A stretch of 64,000 bases of DNA from Loktanella sp. D2R18. Its GTDB lineage: Bacteria; Pseudomonadota; Alphaproteobacteria; Rhodobacterales; Rhodobacteraceae. Made by a program: the position numbers and the translations under genes. Where the stretch lies: the NCBI RefSeq assembly GCF_003318235.1, contig NZ_QOCG01000013.1:1-64000 (forward strand). The letters are read 5' to 3'. This document shows positions 1-9,501 of this stretch, piece by piece (positions within the stretch are counted from its first letter, which is position 1; each line of letters opens with the position of its first letter). The notes beneath the pieces were generated by a model. That model worked only from the letters and a program-made list of their open reading frames with translations. It was not told where the DNA came from and made no database searches.

Positions 1-52
1 ACAAATCTAGGGACACCTCATACTGCCGGATGCCGAGACGCCAAACCTTGCG

Positions 53-625
53 ATGCCCTACCACGAGAGCCTGACATGGGCGAAACTTGCTATGTCACTC
101 GTGGTGGAAACTGGAGCGCCAGAACTCTTTCGGGATATCGCTATACCTGAAAGATATGGTTTTTTAGACACTCGCGGTATGGTCATGCCCCATGAACGCG
201 GCGCAACAAGATCGATCGTCGGCAAAAGCGATTTAAGTAAAGTAGACAATCTTATCGGTAAAATAAACGATTTTAATGCCGACGAACACACTGCATTGCT
301 CACGCTATTACAGCAGTTTCATAAGGCGCGGCTACTGTTAGACCCAGTTCAAAAAGCCATTCATCTGCGTATTTGTATAGAAAACGTGTTCATAAAGCAT
401 GGTGAAAAAGAACAACTGGCCGCGAAGGTGAAAAACCGAGGTGCCAGTTATCTGTGTGAAAGTAGAACGCAAACAGAACGTATTTACGATTTTCTTAGTT
501 GTGCCGTGCATCGCGGCGAACTTCCACAAAAACGTAAACACTCACCCACATATATTGAGGGTCGTGTCGCTGGTGCGATCAAACGGCTGCTAGATGAGGG
601 CACATATCCAGTTTGGTCCGACTAG
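53..625 (+). CDS. Hypothetical protein, Apea-like HEPN-type C-terminus
   Basis: This 190-residue protein has no recognised catalytic domain. Its second half (about residues 95-180) has an arrangement reminiscent of Apea-like HEPN domains: a helix with R-x-C-I-E-N, a middle R-x5-Y, then A-V-H-R-G-E. HEPN domains are often ribonucleases of defence or toxin systems, but here that is only inference. An in-frame stop at 8-10 limits upstream extension, so the protein is either complete from this ATG or the tail of a broken longer gene. Its composition is more AT-rich than the neighbouring genes, which hints at transfer. It has no operon partner inside the window. Confidence 0.6.
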   Translation: MPYHESLTWAKLAMSLVVETGAPELFRDIAIPERYGFLDTRGMVMPHERGATRSIVGKSDLSKVDNLIGKINDFNADEHTALLTLLQQFHKARLLLDPVQKAIHLRICIENVFIKHGEKEQLAAKVKNRGASYLCESRTQTERIYDFLSCAVHRGELPQKRKHSPTYIEGRVAGAIKRLLDEGTYPVWSD

Positions 626-656
626 AAAGGTTACGTTACACCCCAAGCATATATTC

Positions 657-679
657 AACGCGGCGCCAAAGGCCGCGCT
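657..679. terminator. Hairpin downstream of the M20 amidohydrolase gene
   Basis: AACGCGGC pairs with GCCGCGCT around a 7-base loop, with one wobble pair. It lies between the 3' ends of the first gene and the convergent amidohydrolase gene. There is no clear T-run, so termination activity is inferred only from position and stem strength. Confidence 0.4.
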
Positions 680-691
680 GAGAAATTTCAT

Positions 692-1855
692 TTAGGCCGC
701 AGGCATCCGTTTTTCAACAATTTCGGCCCACCAGCTACAGCCCGCTGGAATCGCGTCATCGTTGAAGTTGTAGTGCGGGTTATGCACGTCTGCAGAATCC
801 CCGTTACCGACCAGAATATAGGCGCCGGGGCGTTCTTCGAGCATATAGGCAAAATCTTCTCCGCCCATGACCAATGGCGCCTCGCTGCAGTCCCCCGAGA
901 CTGATTTCGCCACATCCGCTGCAAATGCGGTTTGATCGTCATGGTTCACCATACAAGGGTAGCCGTGATAATAGGTCACATCGGCCTTTGCGCCCAATGT
1001 GGCCGCTGTCCCTTCGCAAATTGCGATCAGACGTTCTTCGGCAAGGGCGCGCATGTCTTTCGACATCGTGCGCACGGTGCCTTTGATCTGCACACGTTGT
1101 GCGATCACATTGAATGCTTTGGATGACGATTCAATTGATGTGACCGAAACAACGATCTGATCAACCGGATTAGCATTCCGGCTTGCGATGGTTTGCAAGG
1201 CTGTAACAACTTGTGCTGCAACCACCACGGAATCGACGGTTTGATGCGGCTTGGCAGCGTGCCCGCCCTGCCCTTCGATGGTGACATCAAACTGATCGGT
1301 CGCTGCAAAAAACGCCCCAGGCCGGATAGAAAATGAGCCGACTTCATGGCCCGGCCAATTGTGCATGCCGTAGACTTCTTGGATGTTCCATTTGTCCATC
1401 ATGCCATCCTCGCACATCTCGCGGCCACCGCCGCCGCCTTCTTCGGCGGGCTGGAAGATCACGACGACTGTGCCGTCGAAATTGCGGGTTTCCGACAGAT
1501 ATTTCGCAGCACCCAGCAGCATGGCCGTGTGTCCATCATGGCCACAGGCATGCATGGCGCCGTCAACCTTGGACTTGTAATCAACCCCGGTTTGCTCATG
1601 GATTGGCAACGCATCCATATCTGCGCGCAGGCCAATCACCTTACCGGATGTATCAGTCTTGCCCTTGATCACCCCAACAACACCAGTGCGCCCGATGCCG
1701 GTTACGATCTCATCGCAGCAAAATTCCTTAAGTTTTTCAGCGACAACAGCGGATGTCCGATGCGTTTCAAATAGAATTTCCGGGTTTTCGTGCAGATCTC
1801 TGCGCCACGCAGTGATTTCGGGCAGAAGCTCTGCAAAGCGATTCTTGACGGGCAT
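692..1855 (-). CDS. M20 family amidohydrolase (hippurate hydrolase-like)
   Basis: A 387-residue metal-dependent deacylase of the M20D family, which removes acyl groups from N-acyl amino acids or cleaves small peptides in the cytoplasm. The M20D metal-binding signature MHACGHDGHT lies at residues 101-110 (C104, H106 as ligands) and the PAEEG acidic pair at 138-139. The length is normal for the family. It sits downstream of an FAD oxidoreductase and argE-like gene on the same strand and divergent from a dipeptide-type ABC transporter, so it probably processes imported peptides or acyl-amino acids. The exact substrate cannot be read from sequence. Confidence 0.9.
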   Translation of the reverse strand: MPVKNRFAELLPEITAWRRDLHENPEILFETHRTSAVVAEKLKEFCCDEIVTGIGRTGVVGVIKGKTDTSGKVIGLRADMDALPIHEQTGVDYKSKVDGAMHACGHDGHTAMLLGAAKYLSETRNFDGTVVVIFQPAEEGGGGGREMCEDGMMDKWNIQEVYGMHNWPGHEVGSFSIRPGAFFAATDQFDVTIEGQGGHAAKPHQTVDSVVVAAQVVTALQTIASRNANPVDQIVVSVTSIESSSKAFNVIAQRVQIKGTVRTMSKDMRALAEERLIAICEGTAATLGAKADVTYYHGYPCMVNHDDQTAFAADVAKSVSGDCSEAPLVMGGEDFAYMLEERPGAYILVGNGDSADVHNPHYNFNDDAIPAGCSWWAEIVEKRMPAA

Positions 1856-1888
1856 GTCGTCTCTCCATTGGGGTATTTGTCTATGTTG

Positions 1889-3235
1889 TTAAAGGTTCGG
1901 ACCAAGCACCAGCTTGGACCCATCTGAAAAACGGGACAGTCTGAACCTGCTGATATCATGCGACGGGGTTTTCCCAGTTGCAAGCTGTGCGGTGATGCGA
2001 CCAAAGGCAGGACCGATCCCAAATCCGTGACCACACATTCCTGTCGAAATCGTCAGACCGGGAATCGCTTCGACAGTATCGACGATTGGAACGATATCGG
2101 GCGTGGCATCGATCATGCCCGCCCAAGCGGTCTCAATCTTGATATTCTCCAACCCCGGGTAGGTTTCTTGAAATGTCCGCGCCATAAATCGGACTTTTGA
2201 TGCGTTCGGCTTGGGGGCAAGCACGCGCATCTTTTCAAACGGGGTGACATCGCCTGCGGACCAACGTCGCGCAGTCCCCCAAGCATCAGGAAACCCTTTC
2301 GGTGCGAAAGGTTTAAGCCGCGTGCCCAATGGGTCTTTCACCAGCTGCGACGCGAATTTCATGAGTGCACGAAAGGCATCTGGCCCGACAAACAGCTCGT
2401 GAAAACCGGCTGGGGCAAGCGTATAACCGCCATCAAGACGACGCCGGAATGCAAGGTGATGATCAACGGCAGCACCATTGTGCACGTTGTCGACAGGCGC
2501 AGTTGCTGCAACAGTGGCCCGTACCGATAGTTGCGGAATAGAAATGCCATGATTGCGTAAAAACAAGGCCGACCATGCGCCACCTGCGACGACCACAGAT
2601 TTCGTTTTGATCAACCCGCTTTCTGTCACGACCCCGGTAACTCGGCCACCTTCAAGATCAAGCAAACGCGCTGCGCAGTTTTCAACGAAAGTAACACCAT
2701 CGGCAGCAGCGGCGCGGGCTATCGCGGGCACCGCTGTCCATGGTTCGGCGCGCAGATCATTTGGGGTCCACAACGCCCCTTCCCAATCGCCATGCGCCCC
2801 AGGTAAGACATCCGAAAGATTTTCTTTAGTAACCACACGCGTATCGACACCATGCGCCTTTGCTTCGGGTAACCACGATGCATATCGGTCCAGATCATCT
2901 TTGGTTTTTGCCAAAAACGACACACCACCTTCGCGCAATCCGATGTCGGCACCGATGGTGTCATTCAGCGCCCGCCACATCGCGGCCGATTCTTGCATGA
3001 TCGGTATTTCAGCAGCGTCGCGCCCCTGCACTCGTACCCAGCCCCAGTTGCGCGAAGATTGTTCAGCCGCAATGCGACCCTTTTCAAGTACAACGACCTT
3101 CAGGCCCTGCTTGGCGATTTCCCACCCGGTCATGACCCCAATGATGCCACCCCCGATAACCACTGCATCCGCCTGCGCTGGCGGTGGGCCGGGATATTTA
3201 ATCGGATCGTTGAGCGATATAGGAAATGGTTTCAT
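1889..3235 (-). CDS. FAD-dependent oxidoreductase (DAO family)
   Basis: A 448-residue flavoprotein of the D-amino-acid-oxidase/glycine-oxidase fold, which oxidises amines or amino acids. The FAD-binding GGGIIG motif is at residues 28-33, followed by a Rossmann strand ending VVVLEKG. The start at 3235 was chosen because its ATG overlaps the stop codon of the upstream argE-like gene in an ATGA junction and keeps the conserved N-terminus; a longer frame to 3346 adds 37 unlike residues. Translational coupling to the deacetylase suggests the flavoprotein acts on the amino acid or amine released by it. The substrate is unknown. Confidence 0.88.
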   Translation of the reverse strand: MKPFPISLNDPIKYPGPPPAQADAVVIGGGIIGVMTGWEIAKQGLKVVVLEKGRIAAEQSSRNWGWVRVQGRDAAEIPIMQESAAMWRALNDTIGADIGLREGGVSFLAKTKDDLDRYASWLPEAKAHGVDTRVVTKENLSDVLPGAHGDWEGALWTPNDLRAEPWTAVPAIARAAAADGVTFVENCAARLLDLEGGRVTGVVTESGLIKTKSVVVAGGAWSALFLRNHGISIPQLSVRATVAATAPVDNVHNGAAVDHHLAFRRRLDGGYTLAPAGFHELFVGPDAFRALMKFASQLVKDPLGTRLKPFAPKGFPDAWGTARRWSAGDVTPFEKMRVLAPKPNASKVRFMARTFQETYPGLENIKIETAWAGMIDATPDIVPIVDTVEAIPGLTISTGMCGHGFGIGPAFGRITAQLATGKTPSHDISRFRLSRFSDGSKLVLGPNL

Positions 3236-4392
3236 TGCTTGAGGCTTTCGATCAAGTCCCTGATAAAGGTTTCGCCTTTTTCGAACTGGGCGACAGAGAT
3301 ATATTCGTTTGGTTGGTGCGCCTGTGCAATATTTCCGGGGCCACAAACAACAACGGAATAGCCCTGCGCCTGAAAATGCCCCGCTTCGGTGCCGTAGCTG
3401 ACGACTTCGCTGGCATTGGCCCCGGTCAATTGCCGTGCGAGCCGCTCTGCCGAGCCGTCGACCTCTGGGGCCAGTCCGGGCAGTTCAAAAAATTGCTCTG
3501 TGGTGATTCCCGTATCAGGGTGAATCGCCTTCATGTCGGCCTCGAGCTCTGCAACCTTGGCTAAGAAACGGTCCCGCCATGCGGCATTACTTTCTCCGGG
3601 CACGACACGGAAAGTAACATCAAAGGTGCAGTCTTTGGCGGTGATGTTATGTGCAGTGCCGCCGTTGATCATGCCAACATGCAAGGTGGTGTAAGGCGGC
3701 AAAAACGCGGCATCCATCGCAGCCGGGGCTTTGGCCGCGTTTTCAGCGTTCACTTGATTCACCCATTCGATCAGCTTTGCGCCCATCATAATCGCACTGA
3801 CACCTGTGTGCAGCAGCGACGAATGTACTTCGAACCCATGGAAATGCATCTTGTACCCCATGCCGCCCTTATGACCCGTAACCACCGACATCATCGATGG
3901 CTCGCCAACAATTACAGTATCCGCACGCGGCATCCCCATGTTCACCATATGGTCGATCATTGGCGGGGCACCAGTACAGCCGATTTCTTCGTCATAGCTG
4001 AGCGCAATTTGGAGCGGACGTTTGATATCTGCCTGCGCAGCCAGCGTCATCGCCCAAATTGCAAGCGCATCAAACCCTTTCATATCGCAGGTTCCACGAC
4101 CGTAAATTTTACCGTTACGCGTGGTCACGGTGAACGGATCGCTGTCCCAACTTTGACCAGCAACTGGCACGACATCTGTATGGCCAGATAGCACAACACC
4201 GCCGTCAATTTGCGGGCCAACATGAGCGTAAAGCGCAGCTTTGGTGCCATCTTCATTCGGAACGCGCTGCGTCGAAATACCAAGGTCATTAAAATATTGT
4301 TCAACAAAATCAATCAAATCCAGATTGCTTTGTGTGCTGACCGTAGGGTATGAGACCAAACGTTCCATCAATTGGTAAGCTGTCAATGACAT
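3232..4392 (-). CDS. argE: Acetylornithine deacetylase
   Basis: A 386-residue M20A metallopeptidase that hydrolyses N2-acetylornithine (or a related N-acyl amino acid) to ornithine and acetate. Visible metal and catalytic residues are H71 and D73 in GHTDVVP, D103 in GRGTCDMKG, and the catalytic E135/E136 in SYDEEIGC. The length matches ArgE. It is the first gene of a three-gene minus-strand unit with the oxidoreductase and the M20D hydrolase. Since this locus faces a peptide ABC transporter rather than arginine genes, a catabolic deacetylase role is as likely as arginine biosynthesis. Confidence 0.88.
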   Translation of the reverse strand: MSLTAYQLMERLVSYPTVSTQSNLDLIDFVEQYFNDLGISTQRVPNEDGTKAALYAHVGPQIDGGVVLSGHTDVVPVAGQSWDSDPFTVTTRNGKIYGRGTCDMKGFDALAIWAMTLAAQADIKRPLQIALSYDEEIGCTGAPPMIDHMVNMGMPRADTVIVGEPSMMSVVTGHKGGMGYKMHFHGFEVHSSLLHTGVSAIMMGAKLIEWVNQVNAENAAKAPAAMDAAFLPPYTTLHVGMINGGTAHNITAKDCTFDVTFRVVPGESNAAWRDRFLAKVAELEADMKAIHPDTGITTEQFFELPGLAPEVDGSAERLARQLTGANASEVVSYGTEAGHFQAQGYSVVVCGPGNIAQAHQPNEYISVAQFEKGETFIRDLIESLKQ

Positions 4393-4523
4393 CGATTTTT
4401 CCTTTCAACGCCGCAAATGCAGCCAATTGGGTGCTCACCTGTTCAATCAGGTGGCATTTCATGTCTGGGCCGGGTTCGGGCACAACGCAATTACGAAACG
4501 TCTTGCGGCGTCCAAAATAACTG

Positions 4524-4537
4524 TTACCAATTGGTAA
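4524..4537. promoter_or_regulatory. Perfect 14-bp palindrome, candidate operator
   Basis: TTACCAATTGGTAA is a perfect palindrome in the 211-bp divergent region between argE and the ABC transporter operon. The shape resembles GntR/FadR-type operators. Further CCAATTGG-like half-sites occur at about 4367 and 4425. No regulator gene is adjacent, so the binding protein is unknown. Confidence 0.5.
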
Positions 4538-4603
4538 AAATCCGCAATGCCTAAAATCCGGCAAAAGCGTAAAAATTAATCCGAACCACGTGGGAGGTTC
4601 TCT

Positions 4604-5608
4604 ATGCCCGATGGGGCCTTGCCTGTTCTGGATGTCCAGAATCTAAAAACTGTGTTTCAAACGCGATCCGGTGAAGTTCACGCAGTGAACGACGTCAGCT
4701 TTTCGCTACGCCCGGGTGAACTACTTGGGGTCGTTGGCGAAAGTGGCTCTGGCAAATCTGTGACCATGATGTCCCTGCTCGGGCTTTTGCCCACCCCGCC
4801 CGCCGATGTGCGCGGCGGAACGGTGATGTTTGACGACAAAGATTTGCTGAATGTTGATTCCAAAACCCTGCGCGACGTGCGCGGTGGCAAGATCGGTTTC
4901 GTGTTCCAAGATCCGATGACATCCTTAAACCCCGTCTATACCGTCGGCATGCAGATCATGGAGCCCCTACGCAAGCATATGGGGATGAACAAAAAACAAG
5001 CTGCGGCGCGTGCGCAAGAACTGTTGGAACTTGTCGGTATACCCGATGCCAAACGCCGATTGAGCGATTACCCGCACCAGTTTTCTGGCGGGATGCGGCA
5101 ACGTGTGATGATCGCAATTGCGTTGGCTTGCGATCCGCAAGTGTTGATCGCGGATGAACCCACCACCGCGCTGGACGTGACCATTCAGGCGCAGATTCTT
5201 GAGCTAATGAAGGAATTGCGCACCAAACTTGGTATGGCTGTTATTTGGATCACCCATGATCTTGGTGTCATCGCGGGAATCGCAGACCGTGTGATGGTGA
5301 TGTATGGTGGACAGGTCGTTGAGCATGCGACCGTCGAGGACCTGTTTACAGACCCGCAGCACCCCTATACGCGCGCGCTCCTTAAGACGATTCCGACGAT
5401 TGCGGGCGAACGTGCCGCGCGCTTGACCGTAATCGAAGGGCAGCCACCCATCATGAAAGACGCGCCTGCGTCTTGTGCATTTCGTGACCGCTGTGATGTC
5501 GCGTTTGACCGTTGCGCCGTTGAAAATCCGCCCCGCTATGATCTTGGCGCGGGTCATGACGCCGCATGTTTTTATGATGCCCGCACCGGAGCGCCCCGCG
5601 ATGCTTGA
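4604..5608 (+). CDS. Peptide ABC transporter ATP-binding protein (DppD/OppD-type)
   Basis: A 334-residue ATPase that powers uptake of di- or oligopeptides (or similar substrates) through the inner membrane. Walker A GESGSGKS lies at residues 45-52, followed by the Q-loop, the SGGMRQR signature, Walker [12 protein letters not shown] and the H-loop ITHD. The C-terminal cysteine-rich segment [14 protein letters not shown] is the usual OppD/DppD tail that can carry an Fe-S cluster. A GGGAGG ribosome site sits about 8 bases before the ATG. It is first in the operon and overlaps the next ATPase gene by 8 bp. Confidence 0.93.
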   Translation: MPDGALPVLDVQNLKTVFQTRSGEVHAVNDVSFSLRPGELLGVVGESGSGKSVTMMSLLGLLPTPPADVRGGTVMFDDKDLLNVDSKTLRDVRGGKIGFVFQDPMTSLNPVYTVGMQIMEPLRKHMGMNKKQAAARAQELLELVGIPDAKRRLSDYPHQFSGGMRQRVMIAIALACDPQVLIADEPTTALDVTIQAQILELMKELRTKLGMAVIWITHDLGVIAGIADRVMVMYGGQVVEHATVEDLFTDPQHPYTRALLKTIPTIAGERAARLTVIEGQPPIMKDAPASCAFRDRCDVAFDRCAVENPPRYDLGAGHDAACFYDARTGAPRDA

Positions 5609-6608
5609 TACCGAACAAAAGCCACTCGTCAGTGTGCGCGACCTAAAAATGCACTTCCCTATTCATGCCGGCCTTTTGCGTCGCCGTGTGGGCGAAGTAA
5701 AAGCGGTCGATGGCATAAGCTTCGACGTGATCGAAGGCGAAACGCTCGGGCTTGTCGGCGAATCAGGTTGCGGGAAATCCACCTGTGGCCGCGCCGTTTT
5801 ACGGCTGTATGACATCACCTCGGGTGAGATCATGATCGATGGCGACGAAATTGGTGCCACCTCGCAGGCGCAACTGCGCACCAAGCGACCAACCATGCAA
5901 ATGGTGTTCCAAGACCCACAAGCCTCGCTGAACCCACGCATGACCGTTGAGGCGATTATCAAAGAGCCGCTTGATGAGCATACAAAGCTGTCAGAGGCTG
6001 AAAAGCGCGAAAAAGTCGGCGAACTGATGGACGCCGTTGGGCTCAACCGTCAATTTGCGAAGCGGTACCCGCAGGCGTTTTCAGGTGGCCAACGTCAACG
6101 TATTGGGATCGCCCGCGCGCTGGCGTTAAACCCCAAATTCATTGTTTGTGATGAACCGATTGCAGCGCTCGATGTGTCAATCCAAGCGCAGGTTGTGAAC
6201 CTGCTTGAAGACCTACAAGAACAGTTTGGTCTGACCTACCTGTTCATCAGCCATGACCTATCGATGGTGCGCCATATCGCGACCCGCGTTGCGGTCATGT
6301 ACCTCGGCAAAATCGTCGAACTCGCCCCGCGCGAGGCGCTGTATGCAGAACCTTTGCACCCTTACACCAAGGCGTTGCTGTCAGCGGTCCCCGAACCCGA
6401 TCCTAGCCTTGCCAAGACATCAGAACGGGTCGTGCTACAAGGGGATGTACCGTCGCCCGCGAACCCGCCAAAGGGATGCAATTTTTGCACCCGTTGCCCA
6501 TCGGTGATGGATATTTGCAAGACGACAGAGCCTACGTATTTTGAGGTGCAGCCAGGCCGCTTCACGGCCTGCCACCTCTATGAGAATAACAACGACACTG
6601 CCGAATAA
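5601..6608 (+). CDS. Peptide ABC transporter ATP-binding protein (DppF/OppF-type)
   Basis: The second ATPase (335 residues from this start) pairs with the previous one as the heterodimeric motor. It shows Walker A GESGCGKST, the FSGGQRQRIGIARAL signature, Walker B FIVCDEPIAALD and the OppF-like C-terminal C-x2-C cluster segment. The ATG at 5601 overlaps the upstream stop region by 8 bp and gives a family-length protein; a frame-open ATG at 5475 would add 42 residues inside the upstream gene and is unlikely. Confidence 0.92.
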   Translation: MLDTEQKPLVSVRDLKMHFPIHAGLLRRRVGEVKAVDGISFDVIEGETLGLVGESGCGKSTCGRAVLRLYDITSGEIMIDGDEIGATSQAQLRTKRPTMQMVFQDPQASLNPRMTVEAIIKEPLDEHTKLSEAEKREKVGELMDAVGLNRQFAKRYPQAFSGGQRQRIGIARALALNPKFIVCDEPIAALDVSIQAQVVNLLEDLQEQFGLTYLFISHDLSMVRHIATRVAVMYLGKIVELAPREALYAEPLHPYTKALLSAVPEPDPSLAKTSERVVLQGDVPSPANPPKGCNFCTRCPSVMDICKTTEPTYFEVQPGRFTACHLYENNNDTAE

Positions 6609-6658
6609 ACGGCAGGTCACGAGGTTAATAAGAGCACAACCAACAAGGAGAAGACACT

Positions 6659-8389
6659 ATGAAACTCAAGACAGCACTGCTTGGCGCTGTTGCGACCGTT
6701 TCCCTGGCGCCCGCGGCATTTGCCGACGCGCATGAAGGCGAACGTGGTCGCGACGGCCAACTGAACATCATTTATTGGCAAGCGCCATCTATCCTGAACC
6801 CTTACCTGTCTGGCGGGACAAAGGATCTGGAATCTGCCAGCTTGGTCGTGGAGCCTTTGGGCCGTTACGACGAAACCGGTGCAATGGTGCCATACCTTGT
6901 CGACGAAATCCCAACAGTGGGCAATGGCGGCGTCTCCGAAGACCTGACCACGATCACATGGAAGCTGACAGAAGGCCTGCTTTGGTCTGATGGCACACCA
7001 CTGACATCAGCGGATGTTGTGTTCACAGCCGAATACTGCATGAACCCAGAAGGCGGTTGTGCGCAGCTTGCAAAATTCGAAGGTGTCGAAACTGTCGAAG
7101 CGCTGGACGACTTGACTGTCAAAGTCACATTCAGCGGCCCACAGCCGAACCCCTACGGCCCGTTCATGGGCGGCCAGTCCCCAATCATTCAAGCCGCACA
7201 GTTTGCTGAATGTCTTGGCGCGAAAGCCCCAGAATGTACGGATGCAAACTTTGGCCCAATCGGCACAGGTCCGTTTGTTGTCACAGACTTCCGCACAAAC
7301 GACGTGATCCAACTGGTTGCGAACGAAAACTACCGTGATCCAAACAAACCAGCCTTTGCAACTGTGACTTTCAAAGGTGGCGGCGACGCAACTGCGGCCG
7401 GTCGTGCCGTTCTTGAAACAGGCGAATTTGATTACGCTTGGAACCTCCAGCTCGCACCTGATGTCATCGCATCTATGGCCGAAGGCGGCGTTGGTACACC
7501 TGTATCCGCATTTGGTACACTGGTTGAGCGTCTTGAAATGAACATGACAGACCCATCTGCTTCGCTTGAAGAAGGTGTGCGTGCAACTGCTGCAGCGCCA
7601 CACCCGTTCCTCAGCGACGAAGCTGTGCGCCGCGCGCTATCTATGGCCATCGATCGCGACCTTCTGGTTGAAGTTGGCTACGGTCAGGCTGGTCGTCCAA
7701 CATGTAACCTTGTTCCCGGTCCAGAAGTTTACGCTTCAACTGAAAACACTGGTTGCTTGGTCCAAGACATCGAAGGTGCAAAAGCGCTTCTTGATGGCGC
7801 GGGCTGGGTTGACAGCAACGGCGACGGCATCCGTGAAAAAGATGGTGTTGAACTGCGTATCCTTTACCAAACTTCGACAAACGCCGTCCGTCAGGATTTC
7901 CAAGCGTTGATCAAAGAATGGTGGGGCGAAATCGGTGTTGAGACCGAACTACGCAACATTGATGCATCCGTGTTCTTTGGTGGTGACCCAGGTTCGCCTG
8001 ATACATTCCAGCGTTTCTACGCAGACGTTGAAATGTACGCCAACAACTTTGACGGCACAGACCCACAGGCCTATTTGTCCGCATACACTTGCGACAAAGC
8101 ACCAAAGCCTGAAAGCCAGTGGCAGGGTGAAAACATCAACCGTTTCTGTGACCCTGCATATGACGCGCTGGTTGCCGAATTGGGTGCCACTGCTGATCAA
8201 GCCGAGCGCAGCCGCATTGCAATCGAAATGAACGACATGCTGACCAAAGACACGATGACCATCGTTCCACTGGTTGACCGTGGTCGTGTGTCAGCACATG
8301 CAAACACCCTTGGCGGTGTTGTACTGAACACTTGGGATTCAGAGCTGTGGAACGCAGCTGACTGGTACCGTATCGGCGATAACCGCTAA
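6659..8389 (+). CDS. Peptide ABC transporter substrate-binding protein (family 5)
   Basis: A 576-residue periplasmic binding protein of SBP family 5 (DppA/OppA type). Residues 1-24 form a Sec signal peptide with cleavage near AFADA. A family-typical segment (LLWSDGTPLTSADVVFTAEY) follows, and the acidic mature chain fits a secreted solute receptor. It lies 50 bp after the second ATPase gene, preceded by an AAGGAG ribosome site. A hairpin between it and the permease genes may keep the receptor more abundant than the membrane subunits. The exact ligand is not evident; the neighbouring deacylases suggest peptides or N-acylated amino acids. Confidence 0.92.
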   Translation: MKLKTALLGAVATVSLAPAAFADAHEGERGRDGQLNIIYWQAPSILNPYLSGGTKDLESASLVVEPLGRYDETGAMVPYLVDEIPTVGNGGVSEDLTTITWKLTEGLLWSDGTPLTSADVVFTAEYCMNPEGGCAQLAKFEGVETVEALDDLTVKVTFSGPQPNPYGPFMGGQSPIIQAAQFAECLGAKAPECTDANFGPIGTGPFVVTDFRTNDVIQLVANENYRDPNKPAFATVTFKGGGDATAAGRAVLETGEFDYAWNLQLAPDVIASMAEGGVGTPVSAFGTLVERLEMNMTDPSASLEEGVRATAAAPHPFLSDEAVRRALSMAIDRDLLVEVGYGQAGRPTCNLVPGPEVYASTENTGCLVQDIEGAKALLDGAGWVDSNGDGIREKDGVELRILYQTSTNAVRQDFQALIKEWWGEIGVETELRNIDASVFFGGDPGSPDTFQRFYADVEMYANNFDGTDPQAYLSAYTCDKAPKPESQWQGENINRFCDPAYDALVAELGATADQAERSRIAIEMNDMLTKDTMTIVPLVDRGRVSAHANTLGGVVLNTWDSELWNAADWYRIGDNR

Positions 8390-8397
8390 GAACGGCG

Positions 8398-8424
8398 TAA
8401 GGTGGATCTTGATCCACCCTACCT
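8398..8424. repeat. Intergenic palindromic repeat, copy 1
   Basis: GGTGGATC and GATCCACC are separated by TT, giving an 8-bp stem in the gap after the substrate-binding protein gene. Nearly the same sequence recurs at 13531-13556, with the same flanking GTA and AC bases. The two copies suggest a dispersed REP-like element. Confidence 0.7.
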
Positions 8425-8433
8425 GAATTATTC

Positions 8434-8464
8434 GGCAGGGCGTCATATGCGCCCTGCCCCTTTT
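8434..8464 (+). terminator. Hairpin with T-run between receptor and permease genes
   Basis: GGCAGGGCG (8434-8442) pairs with CGCCCTGCC (8450-8458) around a 7-base loop and is followed by CCTTTT. This is terminator-shaped but lies inside an operon, so partial termination or mRNA 3'-end protection of the receptor transcript is likely. Confidence 0.65.
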
Positions 8465-8493
8465 CCAAAGCTCTGACCAAAGGCGTTGCCACC

Positions 8494-9501
8494 GTGCTGA
8501 TCTATACTATACGCAGATTGCTCATTTCGATCCCGACGCTTTTGTTCATCGCTTTTGTGATTTTCATGCTGCTGGAACTTGCCCCGGGTGACCCGATGGC
8601 GCAAATGCCGCTGACAATCCCGCCCGAGGTCAAAGAAAAGATGCGCCTCGCGCTCGGCCTTGGGGAACCATGGTATGTACGCTTCCCGCTTTGGCTGAAC
8701 CAATTCTTTATTGTTGAGCCGCAGTATTGGATCGACAGTAAATTCGGCACCAATTTCGCCGATGGTGCACAGCGTATCATCAGCTTCCAATCGCGCAGCC
8801 CAGTGTTCGACACAATCGCACAGCGGATGCCGCAAACCTTGTGGGTTGTGGGCATGTCTTATGTGGTCGGCGTTTTGATCGCCCTGCCCATCGGGATCAT
8901 CAGTGCTTACCGTCAATATTCGGTCTTTGACCAAGCTGGCACATTCGTCTCAATGATCGGCTTTTCGGTGCCGCCATTCTTTTCAGGCGTGCTGTTGATT
9001 GTAATTTTCTCGGTCCAACTGAAGTGGCTTCCGTCGATCTATGACACTACGCATGTTGTGACCAATTGGGACAGCTTCGTGTTCCAACTGCGTCAAATGA
9101 TCATGCCCGTTATGGTGCTAGCCTTGCAAACGACAGCCCAGGTCAGCCGGTACATGCGCGCATCCATGCTGGACAATCTGACCCAAGACTACGTACGCAC
9201 GGCCCGCGCCAAAGGCATGTCTGAAACCACTGTCGTTCTGAAACACGTTCTACGCAATTCCATGATCCCAGTTGTGACGGTGATTGCGCTAGGGATCCCA
9301 TCGATCTTTGGTGGTGCGATCATTACCGAGCAAATCTTCAAGGTGAATGGCCTTGGCCAATTGCTGATCATCGCCCTACAGGGCAACGATATCCCGATGG
9401 TCATGACCATCACATTTTTACTGGCGGTGCTGATCGTCATGATGAACCTGATTGCCGATGTGCTTTACGGCATTCTGGACCCGAGGATCCGCTATGACTG
9501 A
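8494..9501 (+). CDS. Peptide ABC transporter permease (DppB-type)
   Basis: A 335-residue inner-membrane permease. It begins with the usual short cytoplasmic tip and first transmembrane helix (TIRRLLISIPTLLFIAFVIF), has a long periplasmic loop, then five further helices, with the EAA loop near RAKGMSETTVVLKHVLRNS that contacts the ATPases. The start codon is GTG. Its end overlaps the next permease gene by 8 bp. Together with the DppC-type subunit it forms the channel. Confidence 0.93.
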   Translation: MLIYTIRRLLISIPTLLFIAFVIFMLLELAPGDPMAQMPLTIPPEVKEKMRLALGLGEPWYVRFPLWLNQFFIVEPQYWIDSKFGTNFADGAQRIISFQSRSPVFDTIAQRMPQTLWVVGMSYVVGVLIALPIGIISAYRQYSVFDQAGTFVSMIGFSVPPFFSGVLLIVIFSVQLKWLPSIYDTTHVVTNWDSFVFQLRQMIMPVMVLALQTTAQVSRYMRASMLDNLTQDYVRTARAKGMSETTVVLKHVLRNSMIPVVTVIALGIPSIFGGAIITEQIFKVNGLGQLLIIALQGNDIPMVMTITFLLAVLIVMMNLIADVLYGILDPRIRYD

